Below are positions 7,179 to 12,846 of a stretch of 19,719 nucleotides of DNA, in pieces (position 1 is the stretch's first letter; the number at the start of each line of letters is the position of its first letter). The stretch is from an uncultured Oscillospiraceae bacterium (GTDB lineage Bacteria; Bacillota; Clostridia; Oscillospirales; Acutalibacteraceae). Location of the stretch: positions 1-19,719 of the forward strand of contig URPQ01000034.1 in the NCBI GenBank assembly GCA_900549755.1, given 5' to 3'. The notes below the pieces were generated by a model. That model worked only from the letters and a program-made list of their open reading frames with translations. It ran no database searches and was not told where the DNA came from. The translations under genes and the position numbers were made by a program.

Positions 7179-7405
7179 TGTTTGTATCATCCTTTCATAA
7201 TACTTTTGGGGCTTTTGCCCCGAAAAAGCTTTGTTTTTAGGCTTTTCCCTCCCTTTCAGGTTCCGTGGGATATGCGTGATTTGAGGAACCCAGCTGACAT
7301 CCCTCAGACCGCATTGTAAAACCCCGGTAAACGGTTGTAATTTCGGTTATTGCAAGGGCTTTGCAATGCCGTTTCGACCGAAACGGTGCATAATCCCCAA
7401 TAATC
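7179..7405 (-). promoter_or_regulatory. Structured 5' leader of the surface-protein gene, riboswitch-like, unclassified
   Basis: About 225 nt separate the predicted start site from the start codon. Going 5' to 3' on the minus strand there are hairpins H1 (7369-7375/7380-7386) and H2 (7349-7355/7361-7367). Alternative helices exclude them: 7341-7347 with 7377-7383 excludes H1, and 7311-7316 with 7364-7369 excludes H2. Next is a potential H-type pseudoknot, GGGAT (7299-7303) with ATCCC (7267-7271), interleaved with GGTTCC (7285-7290) and GGAACC (7259-7264). A GGGGC-AAAA-GCCCC hairpin (about 7208-7221) lies just before the ribosome binding site. It matches no riboswitch class I can recognise by eye, including c-di-GMP, SAM, T-box, cobalamin and purine. 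The switching role is inferred. Confidence 0.6.
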
Positions 7406-7411
7406 ACTGAT

Positions 7412-7440
7412 ATTATAGCACTCGTTTGCCGTATTTTCAA
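7412..7440 (-). promoter_or_regulatory. Sigma-A promoter of the surface-protein/peptide unit
   Basis: The minus strand carries TTGAAA (complement of 7435-7440), a 17-nt spacer and TATAAT (complement of 7412-7417), with a TGC extended -10 element. It points into the structured leader; the predicted start is about 7405. Confidence 0.85.
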
Positions 7441-7544
7441 CATACAAGTGTAACTTTTAGCTGTAAAAAAATCGGGCATTTTTTTGCAAATTTTTGTTAT
7501 TTTTGATATGCGTATCACTTACTTTGGAATATATAGTTAATTCC

Positions 7545-7571
7545 TACCCCGATATACTATATAATGGGGTA
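7545..7571. repeat. Inverted repeat around a TATAAT-like box
   Basis: TACCCC (7545-7550) and GGGGTA (7566-7571) form a perfect 6-bp inverted repeat around an AT-rich centre containing TATATAAT. It lies in a 230-bp AT-rich gap (7441-7672) between two divergent promoters and could be an operator or a stray hairpin. Nothing else recognisable occupies that gap. Confidence 0.3.
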
Positions 7572-7672
7572 AATTGCCGCCGCTGCCACCCACCTTTGCA
7601 GGGAAAACGGGCGGGTTTTAATGTGAAATGCTGCACCTGAAAAACTTTTTGAATTTCTTGTGTATTTTATTA

Positions 7673-7701
7673 TTGACTTTTTGAATTTGTTTTGATATAA
7701 T
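7673..7701 (+). promoter_or_regulatory. Promoter of tRNA-Pro
   Basis: TTGACT (7673-7678) and TATAAT (7696-7701) are separated by 17 nt and lie 22 nt upstream of the mature tRNA. Confidence 0.85.
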
Positions 7702-7723
7702 AATAAGGCTGTAAAGGCAATAT

Positions 7724-7799
7724 CCGGGTGTGGCGCAGCTGGTAGCGCGCTTGACTGGGGGTCAAGAGGCCGCAAGTTCAAGTCTTGTCACTCGGACCA
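7724..7799 (+). tRNA. tRNA-Pro (anticodon GGG)
   Basis: This is a complete cloverleaf. The acceptor arm CCGGGTG pairs with CACTCGG (one G-T), and there is a D-arm with GGTAGCGC. The anticodon stem CTTGA/TCAAG has loop CTGGGGG, giving anticodon GGG. The T-arm contains GTTCAAGTC, the discriminator is A, and CCA is encoded. It reads proline codons CCC and CCU. It has its own promoter upstream and a strong terminator directly downstream, so it is a single-gene transcription unit. Confidence 0.95.
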
Positions 7800-7800
7800 A

Positions 7801-7835
7801 AAACCGCTGAAACATTGGTGTTCAGCGGTTTTTTT
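7801..7835 (+). terminator. Intrinsic terminator of tRNA-Pro
   Basis: AAACCGCTGAA (7801-7811) pairs perfectly with TTCAGCGGTTT (7821-7831), with a 9-nt loop and a run of seven T (7829-7835). Confidence 0.93.
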
Positions 7836-7946
7836 ATGCTTATTAGGTATTTTGCCGCCACTTTTCGGAAAAACATATTTTCACGACCGCATAGACAATA
7901 CAATCGGGTAAAAGTATTCATCCTTTAATTTATCAAACTCCAACCA

Positions 7947-8159
7947 CTATATTTTGCCCTCGGAAATTATCATAGCACATACTCTGTAATTAAGCTTTTC
8001 ATTGCCTATCTTAAAGGAAACATCCATTTGATTTTTATCCCGTAAATTTTGATTAGTTAAATACAAGCATATCATACCATTATAAGAAAATACACCCTTG
8101 TATCTTCTGTCCCGCTTTGAGTTCTTTAGCTTTACAATCCGATTCAAATTCATGGACAC
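7947..8159 (-). CDS. Doubtful small hypothetical protein (about 70 aa)
   Basis: An open frame of 70 codons (GTG at 8159, or ATG at 8153) lies in an otherwise empty stretch between tRNA-Pro and the next gene. The product is basic near its N-terminus and rich in beta-like segments (GVFSYNGMICLYLTNQNL, MDVSFKIGNEKLNYRV). I recognise no family. No ribosome binding site precedes either start. A possible promoter exists on the minus strand upstream (TTGTCA, 17 nt, TATATC), but it overlaps the better plus-strand promoter. It may be a decayed gene or chance. The flanks 7836-7946 and 8195-8321 hold nothing else clear apart from a small GCGGC/GCCGC hairpin near 8260. Confidence 0.25.
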   Translation of the reverse strand: MSMNLNRIVKLKNSKRDRRYKGVFSYNGMICLYLTNQNLRDKNQMDVSFKIGNEKLNYRVCAMIISEGKI

Positions 8160-8165
8160 TGTATA

Positions 8166-8194
8166 TTGAATAAAATTAAATCATATGATATAAT
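8166..8194 (+). promoter_or_regulatory. Promoter of the zinc-ribbon membrane protein pair
   Basis: TTGAAT (8166-8171), a 17-nt spacer and TATAAT (8189-8194) point toward the gene at 8322 and leave a leader of about 120 nt. A second weak -10-like TATATT occurs near 8295. Confidence 0.7.
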
Positions 8195-8321
8195 AACCTC
8201 ACGAAATGCTGACAAAATTAAAGATTTTGACCGTTTCGGAGAACATTGAATGACTAAATTGCGGCTTTCGCCGCCGGCGCACAAGTAATTTATGATATAT
8301 TAAACTTAATGAGGTGACGGT

Positions 8322-8825
8322 ATGAACGAAAATAATAAAGATTTTGAAAAAGAATACGACTCCTTTAAGGATGTTGCCGAGTTTCAGAATAATATGTTTA
8401 ACCCGGGTCATTACATCGGTACGGGTAAAGTACCGCCGACAGTATCCGCACCGGGGAACGCAGCGCCGATGGCGGTGTTTTGCTTTATTACATCTGCCGG
8501 TATTTTTGCATTTGGCTTATGGCTGTTCTTTTCTGATGCCCGGGTTGTGTCTTCGGGGCTGATTGAGTCTCCGCTCATAAATAAAATTATTGTATTAATA
8601 ATAATGTCGGCAATTTCATTGTTTGATCTGTTATTGGCTTTAGGTTATACGAGAAAAGCAAAGCGGTACCGCAAAGCAAAAGCCGCAATTGAAAATGAGG
8701 AAACCGACGAAGCGGGCAACGATATGATTATGCAGCGCACCTGCCCCAAATGTGGAAAAACCCACGATATTGATTACCCTAAATGCCCGGATTGCGGCTA
8801 TAATTATCTTGAGCATCGGAACTGA
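8322..8825 (+). CDS. Two-helix membrane protein with C-terminal zinc ribbon
   Basis: The 167-aa product has a charged N-terminal cytosolic stretch and two probable membrane helices (about 50-70 and 87-108). A basic segment follows (TRKAKRYRKAKA, 110-121), then an acidic linker. The C-terminal zinc ribbon has two Cys pairs, C141/C144 (CPKCGK) and C155/C158 (CPDCGY). The start is supported by GAGGTG 7 nt upstream. It lies 24 bp before another zinc-ribbon membrane protein on the same strand and shares its promoter. I recognise no named family. The topology suggests the ribbon faces the cytoplasm, where it could bind a partner or metal; this is inference. Confidence 0.8.
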   Translation: MNENNKDFEKEYDSFKDVAEFQNNMFNPGHYIGTGKVPPTVSAPGNAAPMAVFCFITSAGIFAFGLWLFFSDARVVSSGLIESPLINKIIVLIIMSAISLFDLLLALGYTRKAKRYRKAKAAIENEETDEAGNDMIMQRTCPKCGKTHDIDYPKCPDCGYNYLEHRN

Positions 8826-8849
8826 GGATATTACGAAAGGGTTGGGAAA

Positions 8850-9587
8850 ATGGCGGATAATACCGAAAAGAAATGCGAATATTGCGGTGCTGCTTATACT
8901 GTAAGCGACGGATATTGCAAACAATGCTGGAAAAGGATACCCCCTACCGCCTCCCCGAAGGAAGAATTGTTAAACGGGGTTAAAAAGGCGGATTGGCATT
9001 TTTTCATTGATAAAAACGCTTCTCGCTATGTTGGTATTTATGCTGAAAATGAGAATAAAAAGCTCTTTTTAAGCTGGAACTGGGCGGCATTTTTCTTTGG
9101 CGTTAATTGGATGTGTTACCGTAAAATGTATAAAAACGCGGCGCTTTTTGCGGTTATCTATTCTGTTTTGGCGTTATGCGTAACGCTTTTAATATCCTGC
9201 TCTTATCGGGGACAATTAACGCCTCTTTACAAAGAGGTAGCGGAGTATGAGCAGAATTATAACGCGGATGATTACACGGCAAATAATCCCGATTTAATTA
9301 TAGAGGTGAACGGACAGCCGATAAGGGCCTACGAGGCGGAAAAAGAGATATATTACATATCAATTAAGATTACATTATGGTCGGTTCTTGTAATAATAGT
9401 TTTACAAATACCTATCGGGCTGTCAGCCGATTGTATTTACAGGTCGCATATACTTAAAAAAATTAAGTATTCAGACGGCGGAGCATCGTACATAGCTTTT
9501 TTTGCGGGCGGTATTTGCAATAATATTTTCAACAGATTTATTGTAAGCCCTATTGCACTTGCTTTGATAAAAATGATTATGAAATAG
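8850..9587 (+). CDS. DUF2628-like membrane protein with N-terminal zinc ribbon
   Basis: The 245-aa protein begins with a zinc ribbon whose Cys pairs are C9/C12 (CEYCG) and C23/C26 (CKQC). A soluble linker follows. Then comes the FLSWNWAAFFFGVNWMCYRKMYK block (about 73-95), a hallmark of DUF2628-type small membrane proteins. Further hydrophobic segments lie at about 97-117, 171-190 and 212-243. Residues 120-165 form a polar loop rich in acidic and Asn residues between helices. The ribosome binding site is GAAAGGG about 10 nt upstream. It is the second gene of a two-gene unit, and both products combine a zinc ribbon with membrane helices but in opposite order. The molecular function of the family is unknown. 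Confidence 0.82.
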   Translation: MADNTEKKCEYCGAAYTVSDGYCKQCWKRIPPTASPKEELLNGVKKADWHFFIDKNASRYVGIYAENENKKLFLSWNWAAFFFGVNWMCYRKMYKNAALFAVIYSVLALCVTLLISCSYRGQLTPLYKEVAEYEQNYNADDYTANNPDLIIEVNGQPIRAYEAEKEIYYISIKITLWSVLVIIVLQIPIGLSADCIYRSHILKKIKYSDGGASYIAFFAGGICNNIFNRFIVSPIALALIKMIMK

Positions 9588-9637
9588 CTTTTTATAAACC
9601 GCAAGATCGGCGGAATATAACAGCACATTATTTACCT

Positions 9638-9674
9638 GCCATTTTCGGAAATAACGCTTTTAACCGAAAATGGC
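9638..9674. terminator. Hairpin between convergent genes
   Basis: GCCATTTTCGG (9638-9648) pairs perfectly with CCGAAAATGGC (9664-9674) over 11 bp, between the 3' ends of the DUF2628-like gene and ogt. Neither side shows a strong T-run, so it is a possible bidirectional transcript end rather than a certain terminator. Confidence 0.5.
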
Positions 9675-9749
9675 TTAACTTTTATGGATTTCGGAGTTAT
9701 TATACAAATAACAAAGCCGGTTGAAATTTGACTCTGTTTGGAGACTTAA

Positions 9750-10283
9750 TTATAGTGCCGTACCGCTCTTAGGTACAAAAAAGCTGCTCATATCGGTATG
9801 CTCCAGCTCCAGCAGCTTTATTTTTTTGTCAATTCCGCCGGCATACCCGGTCAGGCTGCCGTTTGTACCAACCACGCGGTGGCAGGGAATAATGATAGAT
9901 ATTTCATTGTGCCCAACAGCTCCGCCCACCGCCTGTGCCGACATCCTAGGAAGCTTTTGTTTTTTGGCGAGCTGTCGCGCAATCTCGCCGTAGGTTGTGG
10001 TTTTTCCGTAGGGAATTTGCAAGAGAATTTCCCATACAGCCCTGCGAAACGCAGAACCGACAATATGCAGCGGCGGCATAAAATCCGGTTTCTTGCCTGT
10101 GAAGTAAACCTCCAGCCAGCGCTTTGCTTCCGAAAGTGCCGGGGTGTTCTGCTCTGTATACCCGGCAGGCAGGCTGCGGGCAAAATATTTTTGCCCATTA
10201 AACCATAAGCCGGTCAGACCGATTTCATCTGCCGCCAGCAGAATACCACCCAGCGGAGAATTGTAATGTTGAATAAATGTCAT
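9750..10283 (-). CDS. ogt: Methylated-DNA--[protein]-cysteine S-methyltransferase
   Basis: This suicide DNA repair enzyme transfers the alkyl group from O6-alkylguanine (and O4-alkylthymine) to its own cysteine. The product has 177 aa, the normal length for Ogt-type proteins. The active-site motif IIPCHRVV is at 131-138, with acceptor Cys134. The helix-turn-helix region contains RRAVWEILLQIPYGKTTTYG (80-99). The PYGKTTTYGEIA block and the Asn-Gly-x-Leu-x-Gly-Tyr segment (141-147) are conserved family features. The start is supported by GAGGTG 7-8 nt upstream. It is transcribed alone, convergent with the DUF2628-like gene. The symbol ogt is chosen over ada because no AraC or Ada N-terminal domain is present. 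Confidence 0.95.
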   Translation of the reverse strand: MTFIQHYNSPLGGILLAADEIGLTGLWFNGQKYFARSLPAGYTEQNTPALSEAKRWLEVYFTGKKPDFMPPLHIVGSAFRRAVWEILLQIPYGKTTTYGEIARQLAKKQKLPRMSAQAVGGAVGHNEISIIIPCHRVVGTNGSLTGYAGGIDKKIKLLELEHTDMSSFFVPKSGTAL

Positions 10284-10362
10284 AATTTACACCTCAAAAT
10301 ATGTATTTGAAGCCTGCGGTGCTTCTAATCGGTCATAAACAAAGAGTAAAGAGGTAAGAAGT

Positions 10363-10394
10363 AAAAATCCCCATTCTTACGAATGAGGATTTTT
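10363..10394 (-). terminator. Intrinsic terminator of tRNA-Gly
   Basis: On the minus strand AAAATCC-T-CATTC pairs with GAATG-G-GGATTTT around a short GTAA loop, followed by T residues (complement of 10363-10367). It starts directly after the tRNA 3' end. Confidence 0.9.
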
Positions 10395-10467
10395 GGAGCG
10401 GATAATGGGAGTCGAACCCACCTGTTCAGCTTGGGAAGCTGACATTCTACCGATGAACTATATCCGC
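10394..10467 (-). tRNA. tRNA-Gly (anticodon CCC)
   Basis: The minus strand forms a full cloverleaf. Acceptor arm GCGGATA pairs with TATCCGC, the D-arm contains TCATCGGTAGA, and anticodon stem TCAGC/GCTGA has loop TTCCCAA, giving anticodon CCC. The T-arm contains GGTTCGACTCC, the discriminator is T and CCA is encoded. It reads the glycine codon GGG. Its own promoter and terminator flank it. Confidence 0.95.
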
Positions 10468-10485
10468 ATTTTGGTTTGTTTTGTT

Positions 10486-10514
10486 ATTATACCATAATTA
10501 CACAGCTTTTGCAA
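10486..10514 (-). promoter_or_regulatory. Promoter of tRNA-Gly
   Basis: On the minus strand TTGCAA (complement of 10509-10514), a 17-nt spacer and TATAAT (complement of 10486-10491) with an extended TGG -10 element lie 18 nt upstream of the tRNA. Confidence 0.85.
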
Positions 10515-10597
10515 GTATTTTTTAAACAACATATTTTAAGCAGGCAAGAGCTTAATACATCTCGCTCAACCTTAACAAAAAATTAAATATTTGCTTG

Positions 10598-10625
10598 TTG
10601 ACAAACGGGTTATTTGTGTTATAAT
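10598..10625 (+). promoter_or_regulatory. Promoter of the marR-ABC exporter operon
   Basis: Consensus TTGACA (10598-10603), a 16-nt spacer and consensus TATAAT (10620-10625). The predicted start falls inside the palindrome that follows. Confidence 0.9.
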
Positions 10626-10626
10626 A

Positions 10627-10640
10627 GTTAGCAAGCTAAC
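10627..10640 (+). promoter_or_regulatory. Palindromic MarR-type operator
   Basis: GTTAGC and GCTAAC are perfect inverted arms with an AA centre, starting 2 nt after the -10 box and so covering the transcription start. A TTAGC-NN-GCTAA palindrome is a common form of MarR-family operator. Its place upstream of marR implies autorepression of the whole operon. Confidence 0.75.
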
Positions 10641-10661
10641 AAATATTTGTGAGGTGATTAT

Positions 10662-11099
10662 GTGCACGGCGAAAAGGACATAGGCTTTGAAATACGCACG
10701 CTTTCAAATCTTATAAGGCGCGATGTTGAAAGAAACATTGCCAATATGGACCCTAAACCAAACGGACGTATACACGGCTGGGCAATAAATTATTTTTATG
10801 AGAACCGCGACAGAGATATTTTTCAAAAGGATTTTGAAGAAAAATTTTCAATCCGGCGTTCAACCGCAAGCAATATGTTAAAGCTTATGGAAAAGGACGG
10901 TTATATTAAACGTGTGAGCGTTGAAAACGACGCGCGGCTTAAAAAAATCGTGCTGACTGATAAAGCGGTAAAAATTCACACCGAAATATGCAAAGATATT
11001 GCCGCGCGGGAGAAAAAGCTGCGAAAAGGGCTGACCGACGAAGAGCTTGAAGCTTTTTTCCGCATTACCGAAAAGCTTAAAAACAATATGGAAGAATAG
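10662..11099 (+). CDS. MarR-family transcriptional regulator
   Basis: The 145-aa protein has the winged helix-turn-helix layout of MarR repressors: an N-terminal dimerisation helix, recognition region FSIRRSTASNMLKLMEKDGYI (about 62-82), the wing with DARLKKIVLT, and a C-terminal helix pair. MarR proteins bind palindromes as dimers and release DNA when small, often toxic, molecules bind. The start is GTG at 10662, with GAGGTG 5 nt upstream. The ATG two bases earlier is in another frame and cannot be used. It precedes two ABC exporter genes by 10 nt and probably represses them together with itself through the palindrome at 10627-10640. The ligand is unknown. Confidence 0.93.
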   Translation: MHGEKDIGFEIRTLSNLIRRDVERNIANMDPKPNGRIHGWAINYFYENRDRDIFQKDFEEKFSIRRSTASNMLKLMEKDGYIKRVSVENDARLKKIVLTDKAVKIHTEICKDIAAREKKLRKGLTDEELEAFFRITEKLKNNMEE

Positions 11100-11109
11100 G
11101 AGAGACAGT

Positions 11110-12846
11110 ATGATAAAAACACTTATGGGCAGTATAAGAGAATACAAAAAGCCCTCAATTTTAACCCCGATATTAGTTTCTATTGAGGTTATAGTTGAGT
11201 GTGTTATTCCTTTTTATATTGCAAAGCTTATAAACCACATACAAAACGGCACGGATATGTCGCTTATATTAAAATACGGCCTTATGCTTATTTTATTGGC
11301 GTTCGTTTCCCTGTTTTTCGGGGCTATGGCGGGCAAGACCTGCGCCACGGCTTCGTGCGGGTTTGCAAAAAATTTGCGGCACGACCTGTTTTACAAGGTT
11401 CAGGGCTTTTCGTTTACCAATATCGATAAATTTTCAACCTCAAGCCTTGTAACCCGCCTTACGACCGATATTTCTAACGTGCAAATGGCGTATATGATGA
11501 TAATACGCATAGCGGTGCGCTCACCTATGATGTTCATTTTCGCAATGATAATGGCGTTTAAAATGTGCCCACAGCTATCCACCGTGTATGTGGCGTTAGT
11601 GCCGTTTTTGGCATTCGCGCTTTTCCTTATAATTAAAAAGGCAATGCCGCTTTTTAACAGCGTGTTTAAAAAGTACGATAACCTTAACAACTCAATTCAG
11701 GAAAACGTTAAGGGCATGCGGGTTGTAAAATCCTTTGTGCGCGAAGACTACGAGAAAAACAAATTCGGCAAGGCGTCCGAAGAGGTATGCGCCGATTTCA
11801 CAAAGGCGGAAAGGCTTGTAGCCCTTAACAGCCCTGCAATGCAGATTGCAATGTATGCGGCAATGGTAATAGTATCCTATTTCGGCGCAAAGCTTATTAT
11901 AAGCAGCGGCGGCAGCGCCATGGGCGTTGGCGACCTTTCAAGCCTGTTTACCTACGGTATGCAGATATTATCAAGCCTTATGATGCTTTCAATGATTTTT
12001 GTTATGATAACTATTTCAAACGCGTCCATACAGCGTATCTGCGAAGTTCTAACAGAGGAAAGCACCATTGAAAACCCCAAAAACCCCAAAACAGACGTGC
12101 CCGACGGCAGCATTGATTTTAACGGCGTTTCCTTTAAATATCACGCGGGCGCGGAAAAATACGCCCTTACCGATATTGACCTGCACATAAAATCAGGTGA
12201 GACCATAGGCATTATAGGCGGCACGGGCAGCAGTAAATCATCGCTTATTCAGCTTATTTCCCGCCTTTATGACGCAACCGAAGGCGAGGTGCTTGTGGGC
12301 GGCAGTAATGTCAAAGATTACGACATTAAAACGCTGCGCAACGCCGTTTCGGTGGTTTTGCAGAAAAACGTGCTTTTCTCGGGTACAATTAAGGAAAACC
12401 TACGCTGGGGCGATATGAACGCAACCGACGAGGAACTGGTGCGCGTATGTAAACTGGCACAGGCGGATGAATTTATAAACACCTTGCCCGATGGGTACGA
12501 TACCCACATAGAGCAGGGCGGCACAAACGTTTCGGGCGGACAAAAGCAGCGCCTTTGCATAGCGCGCGCACTGCTTAAAAAGCCGAAAATAATTATTTTT
12601 GACGACTCCACAAGCGCGGTTGATACCAAGACCGACGCGCTTATAAGAAACGCGCTTGCAACCGAAATACCCGATACCACAAAGATTATTATAGCGCAGC
12701 GTATTTCATCGGTGCAAGATGCCGACCGCATAGTTGTTATGGAAGACGGCAGAATAAACGCCGTGGGCACGCATGAGGAACTGCTACAAAGCAATGAAAT
12801 TTATAAAGAAGTATACTATTCGCAGAATAAGGCAGGTGAAGAATAA
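11110..12846 (+). CDS. ABC exporter half-transporter with degenerate ATP site
   Basis: This 578-aa half-transporter has an N-terminal six-helix membrane domain (about 1-310) and a C-terminal nucleotide-binding domain. Walker A is GGTGSSKS (370-377), the Q-loop is Q418 and the signature is VSGGQ (474-478). Walker B ends FDDS (497-500): the catalytic Glu is replaced by Asp499, and the H-loop His is replaced by Gln530. Such changes mark the degenerate subunit of heterodimeric exporters such as BmrCD, LmrCD and TM287/288. The start is ATG 11110 with AGGAGAG upstream; an in-frame start at 11047 would lie inside marR and has no ribosome binding site. Its stop overlaps the next gene by one base. Drug or peptide efflux is the likely role; the substrate is unknown. 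Confidence 0.94.
   Translation: MIKTLMGSIREYKKPSILTPILVSIEVIVECVIPFYIAKLINHIQNGTDMSLILKYGLMLILLAFVSLFFGAMAGKTCATASCGFAKNLRHDLFYKVQGFSFTNIDKFSTSSLVTRLTTDISNVQMAYMMIIRIAVRSPMMFIFAMIMAFKMCPQLSTVYVALVPFLAFALFLIIKKAMPLFNSVFKKYDNLNNSIQENVKGMRVVKSFVREDYEKNKFGKASEEVCADFTKAERLVALNSPAMQIAMYAAMVIVSYFGAKLIISSGGSAMGVGDLSSLFTYGMQILSSLMMLSMIFVMITISNASIQRICEVLTEESTIENPKNPKTDVPDGSIDFNGVSFKYHAGAEKYALTDIDLHIKSGETIGIIGGTGSSKSSLIQLISRLYDATEGEVLVGGSNVKDYDIKTLRNAVSVVLQKNVLFSGTIKENLRWGDMNATDEELVRVCKLAQADEFINTLPDGYDTHIEQGGTNVSGGQKQRLCIARALLKKPKIIIFDDSTSAVDTKTDALIRNALATEIPDTTKIIIAQRISSVQDADRIVVMEDGRINAVGTHEELLQSNEIYKEVYYSQNKAGEE

Noticed and set aside
5809..7200. Several plus-strand frames rich in Val, Ser and Pro inside the surface-protein gene
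   Set aside because: They mirror the repetitive Thr/Gly/Asn-rich coding strand and lack ribosome binding sites.
7179..7405. c-di-GMP-I riboswitch or 6S RNA as identity of the leader
   Set aside because: A GCAAAGCC segment resembles part of the GEMM core, but the flanking GGCAAACC part and the P1b helix are missing. For 6S RNA, the transcript runs into a coding gene without an intrinsic terminator and I could not fit the single long hairpin with a central bubble.
7557..7781. Minus-strand open frame across tRNA-Pro
   Set aside because: Most of it is the antisense of the tRNA and its promoter; its N-terminal text is the usual artefact produced by translating the reverse of a tRNA gene.
9721..10208. 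Plus-strand frames opposite ogt
   Set aside because: They overlap the clear methyltransferase gene with its PCHRV active site and have no supporting signals.
11047..11109. Upstream start for the first ABC exporter gene
   Set aside because: It would overlap marR by 53 nt and has no ribosome binding site, whereas ATG 11110 has AGGAGAG at good spacing and begins with a typical N-terminus.
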